Assembly (NCBI GenBank): GCA_022801735.1
Contig: JAAWSW010000059.1
Coordinates: 1 to 7,340 of the forward strand
DNA length: 7,340 nucleotides
Reading direction: 5' to 3'
Source: Bacilli bacterium
Lineage (GTDB): Bacteria > Bacillota_I > Bacilli_A > RF39 > UBA660
Shown: positions 1 to 6,159 of the stretch, piece by piece
Layout: each line of letters starts with the position of its first letter
Numbering within the stretch: position 1 is the first letter of the stretch
Position numbers and translations under genes: made by a program
The notes under the pieces: model-generated
What the model was told of the DNA's origin: nothing
The model's input: the letters and a program-made list of their open reading frames with translations, nothing else
The model's database searches: none

Positions 1-1134
1 AAAAAAATAGTTGCTATTTTAATGGCTTTTAGTGTGTGTCTATTTCCAATTATATGGCAACAAATTTTCTCCTTATATTTAGATGGTTTCATGGGATTTA
101 TTTTGTTTTTAACGATTATATATATGTATTTAATTATTAAAAACGATAAAGAAAAAGAATATTTTGCTGTTATAGGTGCTTTATTAATTATTTTAATTAA
201 TACTAAATTTACCGGTTTATTTTATGGCGGCTTATTCTGCTTAGGTTATTTTGTTTATTATGCTACTATGAAAATAAAAAATAAAGATTATAATTCTTTA
301 TTTAAAACTACAGGTATTTTTGTATTTATTGTATTAGTTAGTCTACTTGTTGTTGGTAGTAATTCATATATTAAAAATACCATTACTAATGGTAATCCTT
401 TATATCCTTTAATTGGTAAGGATAAAATTGATATTATGTCTTATTTGCAGCCTGCTTCATTTGCGGAAATGAGTCCAATAGAAAAACAATACTACTCTTT
501 ATTTAGTCATACTGCTAATATTGGAGTATTTAATAATGGTGAGCCTGAATTAAAACTTCCATTTACTAAAAGTTCTTGGGAAATTACGCAGTTTGGTGAG
601 GATACAAGAATTGGTGGATTTGGTATTTATTTTAGTGGTATATTTATTATTTCTTTATTAATATTGTTTATTTATTTTGGAAATTCTATTTATCATAAAA
701 AATATGATAATCTTATATTTTTAGGAATTCCGTTTGTTGTCATAATATATATTATGTTTATTTTGGGTGAAGGCTGGTGGGCGAGATATTCTCCGCAAAT
801 ATATTTTATACCTTTGATGGCTATATATGTGCTACTGAAAAGTAGGGTGCCTTGTTTGAAATTAATAGGATTTATTTTGATTATGATTGCTTTTTCAAAT
901 TCTTATGATATTGCTAATAGAATGGTTACTACTAAGATACCTGGTAGTGGTATTTCTAGAATGAATTTAGAAAAAATGGATGGAAAAAAGATTGATATTC
1001 AAATGGCTAATTCAAATTTTACTGGAACGCTATTTAATTTACGTGATTATAATATTGATTATACAATAAATGAAGAATTAGAAAATAAAAAGGATTTATA
1101 TGTTGGAAAAATTTATTATGAGGAGAGAAAATGA
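1..1134 (+). CDS. GT39-like (GT-C fold) polytopic membrane glycosyltransferase, 3' part; 5' end outside the window
   Basis: The frame is open to the left edge: seven sense codons precede the first ATG at 22, so the gene almost certainly starts upstream and only its C-terminal ~377 codons are seen. Counting from that ATG, hydrophobic segments lie near residues 1-18, 22-39, 47-62, 64-81, 95-112, 203-219, 230-248, 259-271 and 278-291, with a larger polar loop at 113-200 and a soluble tail after 292. The loop start NGNPLYPL (123-130) and the WWARYSP stretch (252-258) resemble ArnT/PMT-like GT39 proteins, which move a sugar from a polyprenyl-phosphate donor to an extracytoplasmic acceptor. The catalytic Asp, normally in the first outer loop, would lie off the window. 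The stop overlaps the next gene's start (ATGA, 1131-1134), indicating translational coupling. Codons 214-244 lie in an exact inverted repeat with the right edge. Family call is moderate; the substrate is unknown. Confidence 0.7.
   Translation, partial: KKIVAILMAFSVCLFPIIWQQIFSLYLDGFMGFILFLTIIYMYLIIKNDKEKEYFAVIGALLIILINTKFTGLFYGGLFCLGYFVYYATMKIKNKDYNSLFKTTGIFVFIVLVSLLVVGSNSYIKNTITNGNPLYPLIGKDKIDIMSYLQPASFAEMSPIEKQYYSLFSHTANIGVFNNGEPELKLPFTKSSWEITQFGEDTRIGGFGIYFSGIFIISLLILFIYFGNSIYHKKYDNLIFLGIPFVVIIYIMFILGEGWWARYSPQIYFIPLMAIYVLLKSRVPCLKLIGFILIMIAFSNSYDIANRMVTTKIPGSGISRMNLEKMDGKKIDIQMANSNFTGTLFNLRDYNIDYTINEELENKKDLYVGKIYYEERK
660..755 (+). repeat. Left copy of a 96-bp perfect inverted repeat (inside the glycosyltransferase gene)
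   Basis: Every base from 660 to 755 equals the reverse complement of 7340 to 7245 (position x pairs with 8000 minus x). The inner end of the match is the 14-bp palindrome ATAATATATATTAT (742-755). At 756 the two copies diverge completely. The outer end cannot be defined because the partner copy runs into the window edge, so the true repeat may be longer. Confidence 0.93.
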
Positions 1135-1979
1135 AGTATTTAAAGTTAATTAGAGTTAAACATTATTTGAAGAATGTATTAATATTTTTACCAGCGATTT
1201 TTGCTGGAATTATATTTGATGGAACTGTTTTGTTTAAAACGCTTATTGCTTTTTTGAGTTTTTCTTTTACATCTAGTATCATTTATGTTATTAATGATAT
1301 AAGGGATGCAGAAAGCGATAGAAATCATCCTGTAAAAAAGAATAGGCCGATTGCTAGTGGGGCAGTTCCGATTCCATCAGCGGTTATTGTAGTTATAGTT
1401 TTATTGCTGATAACTATTGCGCTGTTATATTTTAGTAATTTATTATTTAATTTTGCAAGTCTTATTTTAGTATTTTATTTAATTATGAATTTATTATATA
1501 GTTTTGGACTTAAAAATATACCTTTAATTGATGTTGCTATTTTAGCATTTGGTTTTGTTATTAGGGTTATTTATGGTGGTGCAATTATTGATGTAGAAGT
1601 ATCTAATTGGTTATTCTTAACTGTATTATCAGTGTCTTTCTATATGGCTTTAGGTAAAAGACGTAATGAGTTACTTAAGAGTGGTGATAAAAATACAAGA
1701 AAAGTTTTAACTTATTATAATAAAGATTTTTTAGATAAAAATATGTATATGTTTTTGGCTCTTGCTATTGTATTTTATTCTTTATGGTCAACTATGGCTA
1801 TTAATTCTGATTTTTTCAAGTATTCTGTAATTTTTGTTATTTTAATAATGATGAAATACAGCATGAATGTAGAAAATGGTGGTTATGGCGATCCAGTAGA
1901 TGTTATTTTAAATGATAAGGTTTTAATACTACTTACAATGTTATATATTGTTTTTACTGTTGGTGTTTTGTATATATAA
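1131..1979 (+). CDS. UbiA-family prenyltransferase, decaprenyl-phosphate phosphoribosyltransferase (DPPR synthase)-like
   Basis: This 282-residue polytopic protein matches the DPPR-synthase branch of the UbiA superfamily along its whole length. That branch transfers 5-phosphoribose from PRPP to a polyprenyl phosphate in the membrane, the first committed step to polyprenyl-phospho-ribose/arabinose donors. Visible signatures are the N-terminal RVKHYLKNVLIF (residues 8-19), the first Asp-rich motif NDIRDAESDR (55-64) followed by HP and RPIASG (72-77), D134 and the GKRRNELL segment (175-182) of the second conserved region, a TYYNKDFLD stretch (194-202), and a late GDPVDVILND (253-262) resembling the family's DPxEVLLxD. 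Its length is close to the ~300 residues of the mycobacterial enzyme. AGGAG at 1121-1125 sits 5 nt before the ATG, which overlaps the stop of the glycosyltransferase. The pairing suggests this gene makes the lipid-linked sugar used by its neighbour. The lipid chain length and the exact sugar cannot be read from sequence. Confidence 0.83.
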   Translation: MKYLKLIRVKHYLKNVLIFLPAIFAGIIFDGTVLFKTLIAFLSFSFTSSIIYVINDIRDAESDRNHPVKKNRPIASGAVPIPSAVIVVIVLLLITIALLYFSNLLFNFASLILVFYLIMNLLYSFGLKNIPLIDVAILAFGFVIRVIYGGAIIDVEVSNWLFLTVLSVSFYMALGKRRNELLKSGDKNTRKVLTYYNKDFLDKNMYMFLALAIVFYSLWSTMAINSDFFKYSVIFVILIMMKYSMNVENGGYGDPVDVILNDKVLILLTMLYIVFTVGVLYI

Positions 1980-1998
1980 TATTATTTGATTTTACACT

Positions 1999-2027
1999 AA
2001 AAGAAGTCCTATATAAGGGCTTCTTTT
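1999..2027. terminator. Bidirectional intrinsic terminator between convergent genes
   Basis: An 11-bp stem (1999-2009 with 2017-2027, one T-G wobble) encloses the 7-nt loop TATATAA. The arms begin with AAAA and end with TTTT, so each strand has a short U run at the 3' side. It lies 19 nt after the UbiA-like gene, and its right arm overlaps the stop codon (2026-2028) of the convergent minus-strand acyltransferase gene, so it probably ends both transcripts. Confidence 0.75.
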
Positions 2028-3114
2028 ATAATGGTATTTTTTCATAAAATTTAGAACTAATTTTTTTGATGAAAGGTAATTTTTGTATTTTATTTGAAGA
2101 AAGTTGTCTTAATTTTTCTATGATAGTACAACTTATAAAAATGATTATTGCAATTAACATAATATATATTATTATAGTTAAGTTATTATACCAGAAGTGG
2201 TTTTGTAAATCGAATAGTTGGTTGTATAGAGGTTCTCTTATATACCTGTTATCATGTATTAAGTAAACACCAAACATTAATGGGCTAACACTATTTATTA
2301 ATTTGTTTTTAAAAGTAAATGTACCAAAGAAAAGGAAATAAATTATTGTTTGAATAATTACAATTGGATTACTATATGATGTTAAGTTTGTTTGAATAGC
2401 GTTTGTTATTGATTTCAATGTTGCGTGATTGGTGTCACTAATTACATTTGTAATAATGTATAGACCAAAGTTTATTATAATACATCCTATAAATCCTATT
2501 AATAGGATTTTTTTACTATTTAGTTTTTCTATTGGATATTTGCGTAGATATGCTCCGATAAAATATAACATTATAAATTGAATAATATTAGTGCCATTAT
2601 TTGGACCATATACTTGATTTGTTATAAATGGTAAAATAGAGAATAATACAAATAGTAATATTAATAGATTTTGATGTTGTTTTTTATTTAATTGTTTTAT
2701 TATTATATTTAGATATGGTGATACTAAATATAGTAGTAGGTATGTGAGAATAAACCAGTAGGAATAACCTATTGGATTTATGGCTTCAAATATATCCCAT
2801 TTACCTAATGTGATTATTCCTAAACACATTAGAATGATTGGAATTACTATTTTGTAAAACCAAGAAGGCATATATACTGCCAAGAATTTTTTTAAAGAAA
2901 ATTTTTTATCATATTGAAAGTATCCTGTGATTAGAACGAATGAGTTTACATGTACTATGATGATAAAAAGTATTAATTGTAATATGTTAGTTATCATTGG
3001 TGATGTATTATACATTAAACCACTATGTATTATTATGTGCCAAATTACAATAAAAAACATAGATATTATTCTCATAAGTTCATAGTTAGATTGTCTAATT
3101 TTTTTTGATTCCAT
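2026..3114 (-). CDS. Acyltransferase-3 family membrane O-acyltransferase (no fused SGNH domain)
   Basis: This is a 362-residue protein with about ten hydrophobic segments. It has the classic start of the acyltransferase-3 family: NYELMRIISMF, then WH at residues 25-26 and a second His at 30 (H26 or H30 being the likely catalytic His), then VNSFVLITGYF (56-66). Later family-like features are YSYWFILTYLLLYLVSPYLN (117-136) and FGVYLIHDNRYIR (281-293). Members carry acyl groups, usually acetyl, across the membrane onto sugars of peptidoglycan, teichoic acid or polysaccharide. The length is that of a transfer domain alone; OatA-type proteins add a C-terminal SGNH domain, which is absent here. AGGAG (3127-3123) lies 8 nt before the ATG, and the upstream small membrane gene ends only 16 nt before it, so the two form an operon. 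The gene lies between surface-glycan genes and may decorate their product; the acceptor is unknown. Confidence 0.88.
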   Translation of the reverse strand: MESKKIRQSNYELMRIISMFFIVIWHIIIHSGLMYNTSPMITNILQLILFIIIVHVNSFVLITGYFQYDKKFSLKKFLAVYMPSWFYKIVIPIILMCLGIITLGKWDIFEAINPIGYSYWFILTYLLLYLVSPYLNIIIKQLNKKQHQNLLILLFVLFSILPFITNQVYGPNNGTNIIQFIMLYFIGAYLRKYPIEKLNSKKILLIGFIGCIIINFGLYIITNVISDTNHATLKSITNAIQTNLTSYSNPIVIIQTIIYFLFFGTFTFKNKLINSVSPLMFGVYLIHDNRYIREPLYNQLFDLQNHFWYNNLTIIIYIMLIAIIIFISCTIIEKLRQLSSNKIQKLPFIKKISSKFYEKIPL

Positions 3115-3130
3115 GATATGTACTCCTATG

Positions 3131-3262
3131 TTAATTTAATCCCCAAACAATTGATGATATAAAGAATGCTATCATTACAATTAGCATTAACCATACCATA
3201 ATTTTAGTGAATAATTTATTCCAATTAATGTTTTTTTTCTGTTTTTGTTTGTTTTTGTTCAT
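3131..3262 (-). CDS. 43-residue single-pass membrane protein resembling DUF4044
   Basis: A small frame on the minus strand encodes 43 residues: a very basic, Asn/Lys/Gln-rich cytoplasmic start (residues 1-20), then one membrane segment from about 21 to 42. The KIMVWLMLIVMIAFF stretch resembles the tiny Bacillota DUF4044 proteins, which have a lysine-rich head followed by VVWxMLI-type helix residues; that match is from memory and moderate. The frame is well supported. It has an ATG, a good Shine-Dalgarno sequence (GAGGTGA, 3274-3268) 5 nt upstream, a TATAAT box at 3291-3286, and a TAA stop at 3133-3131 just 16 nt before the acyltransferase start. It is therefore the first gene of the acyltransferase operon. 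Its role is unknown; the context suggests an envelope-related accessory protein. It is easily missed because of its length. Confidence 0.75.
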   Translation of the reverse strand: MNKNKQKQKKNINWNKLFTKIMVWLMLIVMIAFFISSIVWGLN

Positions 3263-3285
3263 TATTTTCACCTCGCTATATATCT

Positions 3286-3314
3286 ATTATAATATAAAAT
3301 TTATTTTTTTGGAA
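3286..3314 (-). promoter_or_regulatory. Promoter of the DUF4044-like/acyltransferase operon
   Basis: On the minus strand a perfect -10 hexamer TATAAT lies at 3291-3286. A weak -35 candidate TTCCAA lies at 3314-3309 with a 17-nt spacer. The -10 ends 24 nt before the ATG at 3262, just upstream of the ribosome binding site. It is divergent from, and partly shares the intergenic region with, the spoIIM promoter. Confidence 0.55.
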
Positions 3315-3333
3315 TATTTTTATATTAATACAA

Positions 3334-3339
3334 TATAAT
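3334..3339 (+). promoter_or_regulatory. Candidate -10 box of the spoIIM promoter
   Basis: A perfect TATAAT lies at 3334-3339, 19 nt before the preferred start codon at 3358, in an AT-rich region without a clear -35 (TTGGAA at 3309-3314 would need a 19-nt spacer). Transcription would begin around 3346, next to the GGGAG ribosome binding site at 3346-3350. AT-richness makes chance matches likely, so confidence is limited. Confidence 0.4.
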
Positions 3340-3357
3340 TTAACAGGGAGAATGATT

Positions 3358-3987
3358 ATGAGAAAATATATGGACAAGTTAAAGAGTAATATTCGTATTA
3401 ATAAAAATTTATTTGTTTTTTTGTTAGTTATAGTAATTGTTGGAATAGTATCTGGATCTTTGTTTTCTACTATTATTGATGCTGAGGATAAAAAGTTGGT
3501 GCTTGAGTATTTAAATAGTTTTTTTGCTAATGCTAAGGAGGGGAAACTTAATTACGATGTTTCAATTATTAACACTTTAGTATTTACTGTTGGTTTTGCA
3601 ATTATTATGTGGCTTCTTGGAGTTTCTATCATTGGCTTTTTTATAGTTATATTCATGCTTTTTATGAAAGGTTTTATATTGGGGTTTTCGGTTAGTAGTA
3701 TAATAACAGGTTTCGGTTTTAAAGGCTTATTGTTGTCTTTGGTTTATGCTTTTCCGCACCATATTATTAATATACTTGTATTTATGCTTTTAACGGCATA
3801 TGCACTTATTATTTCGTTTAAACTTATTAGAAGTATTACTTCAAAAAAACCGCTTGATTTAAAGCGTATTATGCATAGATATGTGATGGTACTTGGAGTT
3901 TCTGTGGTTTTACTAATTATAACTAGTTTATATGAAATTTATATTGTTCCTAAATTGTTAAATGTTGTAATGGGAATTATAAAATGA
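3358..3987 (+). CDS. spoIIM: Stage II sporulation protein M (SpoIIM) family membrane protein
   Basis: A 209-residue protein close to the usual SpoIIM length (about 214 in Bacillus subtilis) and complete by pattern. It has an N-terminal membrane segment, a polar loop with a Lys/Glu-rich stretch, then the characteristic block WLLGVSIIGFF...MKGFILGFSV (encoded about 3610-3693), GFKGLLLSLVYAFPHH, another membrane segment, and a C-terminal helix ending LYEIYIVPKLL, where the family has the conserved Glu and Pro. In spore formers SpoIIM is the membrane scaffold of the SpoIID-SpoIIM-SpoIIP peptidoglycan-degrading complex that drives engulfment; distant relatives also occur in non-sporulating bacteria. 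I start at 3358 rather than the in-frame ATG at 3352 because GGGAG (3346-3350) is 7 nt from 3358 but only 1 nt from 3352. No spoIID or spoIIP is in the window, so participation in sporulation is not shown. Confidence 0.88.
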   Translation: MRKYMDKLKSNIRINKNLFVFLLVIVIVGIVSGSLFSTIIDAEDKKLVLEYLNSFFANAKEGKLNYDVSIINTLVFTVGFAIIMWLLGVSIIGFFIVIFMLFMKGFILGFSVSSIITGFGFKGLLLSLVYAFPHHIINILVFMLLTAYALIISFKLIRSITSKKPLDLKRIMHRYVMVLGVSVVLLIITSLYEIYIVPKLLNVVMGIIK

Positions 3988-4009
3988 TAGATTTTCTATC
4001 TTTTTTTTT
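3986..4009 (+). terminator. Intrinsic terminator after spoIIM
   Basis: GATAGA (3986-3991) pairs with TCTATC (3995-4000) around a TTT loop, and is followed by nine consecutive T (4001-4009). The stem is short (6 bp) but the U tract is strong. The TGA stop of spoIIM (3985-3987) overlaps the left arm, and the next promoter's TATAAT begins 2 nt after the U tract. Confidence 0.6.
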
Positions 4010-4010
4010 G

Positions 4011-4016
4011 TATAAT
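4011..4016 (+). promoter_or_regulatory. -10 box of the mnmA promoter
   Basis: A perfect TATAAT lies immediately after the terminator U tract and TG, 17 nt before the preferred mnmA start at 4033. No good -35 is seen at the expected distance, where the terminator hairpin lies. The predicted transcript would start near 4023, at the GGTGA ribosome binding site, giving a leader of about 10 nt. Confidence 0.5.
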
Positions 4017-4032
4017 GGATATGGTGATTCAC

Positions 4033-5064
4033 ATGAAAAAAGTTGTTGTTGGCATGAGTGGGGGAGTCGATAGTGCAGTTACGGCTGCATTATTAAAAAA
4101 GCAAGGATATTATGTAATAGGTCTTACTATGCTTCTTAATGATGGTGATGATTATTCTGATGCGGAAAAATTGTGTGCTGATTTGGAGATTGAATTTCAT
4201 TTGCTTGATTTGAGGGCGGAATTTAAAAATATTGTTAAAGAACGTTTTTTGAATGATTATAGTAAAGGAATTACTCCTAATCCGTGCGTTTTGTGTAATA
4301 AATATATTAAATTTGGTTTAATGTATGATGAACTTTTAAAATATGATGCTGATTATATTGCGACTGGCCATTATGCTTTAATTAAGGATGGTAAACTATA
4401 TAAGTCTAAGGATGAGAAAAAAGATCAGAGTTATTTTTTATATAATCTTACTAAGGATCAATTAGGTAAAGTGTTATTTCCACTTGCAGATTATAATAAA
4501 AATGAGGTTAGAGAATTGGCTTTAGAATTTGATTTGTCTGTTGCATCTAAAAAGGAATCTACTGATGTATGTTTTATTGGCGCTGGTGGTTTTAAAACGT
4601 TTATTAAAGAGAATTTAAATGATGAGCCTGGTGATATTATTGATGTTGCTAGTGGAGAAGTTTTGGGTAAACACGATGGGCTTGCTCATTATACTATTGG
4701 TCAAAGAAGAGGCCTTAATATAGGCGGTACGAATGATAGAATGTTTGTATGCAAGAAAGATATTGATAATAATGTTTTATATGTCACTATTGGTGATGAA
4801 AGTGATTATTTAGTTAGTTATGCTTGTGAGGTTGAAGATGTTAATTTACTTTCTGAATTACCTAGTAAGTGCAGTGCCCAATTTAGATATCATCAGGTTG
4901 ATAATGATGTTTTGGTGTCTATGCTTGAAAATGGCAATCTATTAGTTGAGTATCCTCAAGGGGTTAAATCTGTAACTATTGGGCAAGTGTGTGTTCTTTA
5001 TGACGGCAATGAATGTTTGGGCGGAGGAATTATTAAACGAATAATCGAAGATAAAAATGTATAA
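4033..5064 (+). CDS. mnmA: tRNA-specific 2-thiouridylase MnmA
   Basis: MnmA installs the 2-thio group on wobble U34 of tRNA-Lys, -Glu and -Gln, using ATP and sulfur relayed from a cysteine desulfurase. Clear signatures (numbered from the start used here) are the PP-loop SGGVDS at 9-14, TPNPCVLCNKYIKFG at 81-95 carrying the catalytic Cys88, ATGHYAL at 110-116, DQSYFLYNL at 131-139, and ESTDVCFIG at 175-183 with the second catalytic Cys180. HYTIGQRRGL (219-228) then leads into the C-terminal beta-barrel domains. At 343 residues it is complete but somewhat shorter than the ~370 of E. coli or B. subtilis. An in-frame ATG at 4015 would add six residues, but it overlaps the TATAAT box and lacks a ribosome binding site. 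ATG 4033 has GGTGA (4023-4027) and gives the usual MKKVVVGMSGG start. No terminator separates it from the following SGNH gene, so the two are probably co-transcribed. Confidence 0.96.
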   Translation: MKKVVVGMSGGVDSAVTAALLKKQGYYVIGLTMLLNDGDDYSDAEKLCADLEIEFHLLDLRAEFKNIVKERFLNDYSKGITPNPCVLCNKYIKFGLMYDELLKYDADYIATGHYALIKDGKLYKSKDEKKDQSYFLYNLTKDQLGKVLFPLADYNKNEVRELALEFDLSVASKKESTDVCFIGAGGFKTFIKENLNDEPGDIIDVASGEVLGKHDGLAHYTIGQRRGLNIGGTNDRMFVCKKDIDNNVLYVTIGDESDYLVSYACEVEDVNLLSELPSKCSAQFRYHQVDNDVLVSMLENGNLLVEYPQGVKSVTIGQVCVLYDGNECLGGGIIKRIIEDKNV

Positions 5065-5095
5065 TTTATACGTTTTTTATTTGGAGTTTTTTGAA

Positions 5096-6016
5096 ATGTA
5101 TGATAATATAATTACCGGTGATTTTATGTTACTTAAGTTTTGTGATTCTGATAATTTAATATCTTTTGATATTAATGCGTATATTGATATTGTGTGTTTA
5201 TTTGTCATTGTATTATGCATTGTGTTTTTTACTTTTATTAATAAAAAATTAAAACATGGTGGTAAGATGATTGGTTATAAAATAATTATTCAATCATTAG
5301 TATGTATTTTACTATTGTTTGTTATGTATATATTTATTATTGGAATTAAAGTAAATAATATTGAAGGGTGCTCTTGTGAACTTAAATCTGTGGTTGATTT
5401 TGTACCGATTGATGATGGCAATCAAAAAATAGAGAAGTATGATATAAATAGGGTAGTTGTTGTGGGTGATTCTAGGTTTGAATTGATGGAGATTGCTACC
5501 CCCGCTATTGATATTCCTCATTATATGAAATTAATTGCTAAAAGTGGAGCGGGTATAGATTGGTTTGAGAATACTGCTTTGCCAAGACTTACTGATGTTT
5601 TAGATAGTGCACCTGATGATGTTTATTATCATGTTGTATTTAATATGGGGGTTAATGATTTAAACCAAACTAAGTTATATGATGTTAGAATTAGAAGTTA
5701 TTCAAAATTATATGAAAAACTTGTTTCGAAGTATTCGAATGTTCAGTTTTATTTCTTATCTGTTAATCCTGTAGATGAAGGAATTATTAATAAATATTGG
5801 CCTCAAAATATTAGAACTAATGGTAAAATAAAGATTTTTAATCGTAGAATATTGTCTATGATTGAAGATAATAAATTTGATAATTTTAAATATTGTGATT
5901 CATATAATAATATAGATTTTGAAACTTATGATGGACTACATTATACTGCTGACACTAATAAGAAAATTATTTCTTACATAAAAGATAAATGCATTGATTA
6001 TAAAAGAAACTTATAG
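5096..6016 (+). CDS. Membrane-anchored extracellular SGNH/GDSL hydrolase
   Basis: The C-terminal two thirds form an SGNH/GDSL hydrolase domain. Block I is VVVVGDSRF with the nucleophile Ser, block II is a Gly in KSGAGIDW, block III is GVNDL with the oxyanion Asn, and block V is DGLHYT with the catalytic Asp and His; SVNPV lies between III and V. With the start at 5096, these residues are Ser126, Asn187, Asp279 and His282. Two membrane segments precede it (about 31-48 and 64-83), joined by a basic KKLKHGG loop that should be cytoplasmic, placing the enzyme domain outside the cell. Such domains hydrolyse or transfer esters, often O-acetyl groups on glycans; the substrate here is not known. Three in-frame starts compete. 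ATG 5057 overlaps mnmA and lacks a ribosome binding site, ATG 5096 has GGAG (5083-5086) 9 nt upstream, and ATG 5126 has GGTGA 4 nt upstream. I chose 5096. The TAG stop lies inside the terminator stem. Confidence 0.85.
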   Translation: MYDNIITGDFMLLKFCDSDNLISFDINAYIDIVCLFVIVLCIVFFTFINKKLKHGGKMIGYKIIIQSLVCILLLFVMYIFIIGIKVNNIEGCSCELKSVVDFVPIDDGNQKIEKYDINRVVVVGDSRFELMEIATPAIDIPHYMKLIAKSGAGIDWFENTALPRLTDVLDSAPDDVYYHVVFNMGVNDLNQTKLYDVRIRSYSKLYEKLVSKYSNVQFYFLSVNPVDEGIINKYWPQNIRTNGKIKIFNRRILSMIEDNKFDNFKYCDSYNNIDFETYDGLHYTADTNKKIISYIKDKCIDYKRNL

Positions 6017-6042
6017 AAATATAAAACCTATAAGTTTCTTTT
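6002..6042 (+). terminator. Strong intrinsic terminator of the mnmA-SGNH operon
   Basis: A perfect 15-bp stem (6002-6016 with 6028-6042) surrounds an 11-nt loop. The right arm ends in TTTT followed by GTT. The stop codon TAG (6014-6016) forms the top of the left arm, so the last codons of the SGNH gene are part of the hairpin. Confidence 0.8.
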
Positions 6043-6110
6043 GTTATTGAAAAGGGGAGATTGTAATTGATTAAACGCTTAAATGATATAACCTTTTCTT
6101 TACATTTTAC

Positions 6111-6138
6111 TTGACATTTTTTACCTATATGATAAAAT
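6111..6138 (+). promoter_or_regulatory. Near-consensus sigma-A type promoter of the HTH gene
   Basis: A perfect -35 TTGACA (6111-6116), a 16-nt spacer and a -10 TAAAAT (6133-6138, 5 of 6) lie 22 nt before the start codon. Transcription should start near 6145, directly before AGGGAGGG (6146-6153). This is the best full promoter in the window and suggests strong transcription of the HTH gene. Confidence 0.75.
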
Positions 6139-6159
6139 TAATAATAGGGAGGGTTCGAC

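Noticed and set aside
2066..2266. Plus-strand open frame of 66 codons
   Set aside because: It lies wholly antisense within the acyltransferase gene, has no ribosome binding site of note, and is rich in Ile/Lys codons expected from the reverse of an AT-rich membrane gene.
3241..3260. Tandem GTTTTT-like repeat, possible regulatory or slippage repeat
   Set aside because: It is the coding strand complement of the Asn/Lys/Gln-rich head of the 43-residue gene (NKNKQKQ), so codon bias explains it.
5312..5521. Minus-strand open frame of 69 codons
   Set aside because: Antisense to the SGNH hydrolase gene, whose frame carries clear catalytic motifs; nothing supports the reverse reading.
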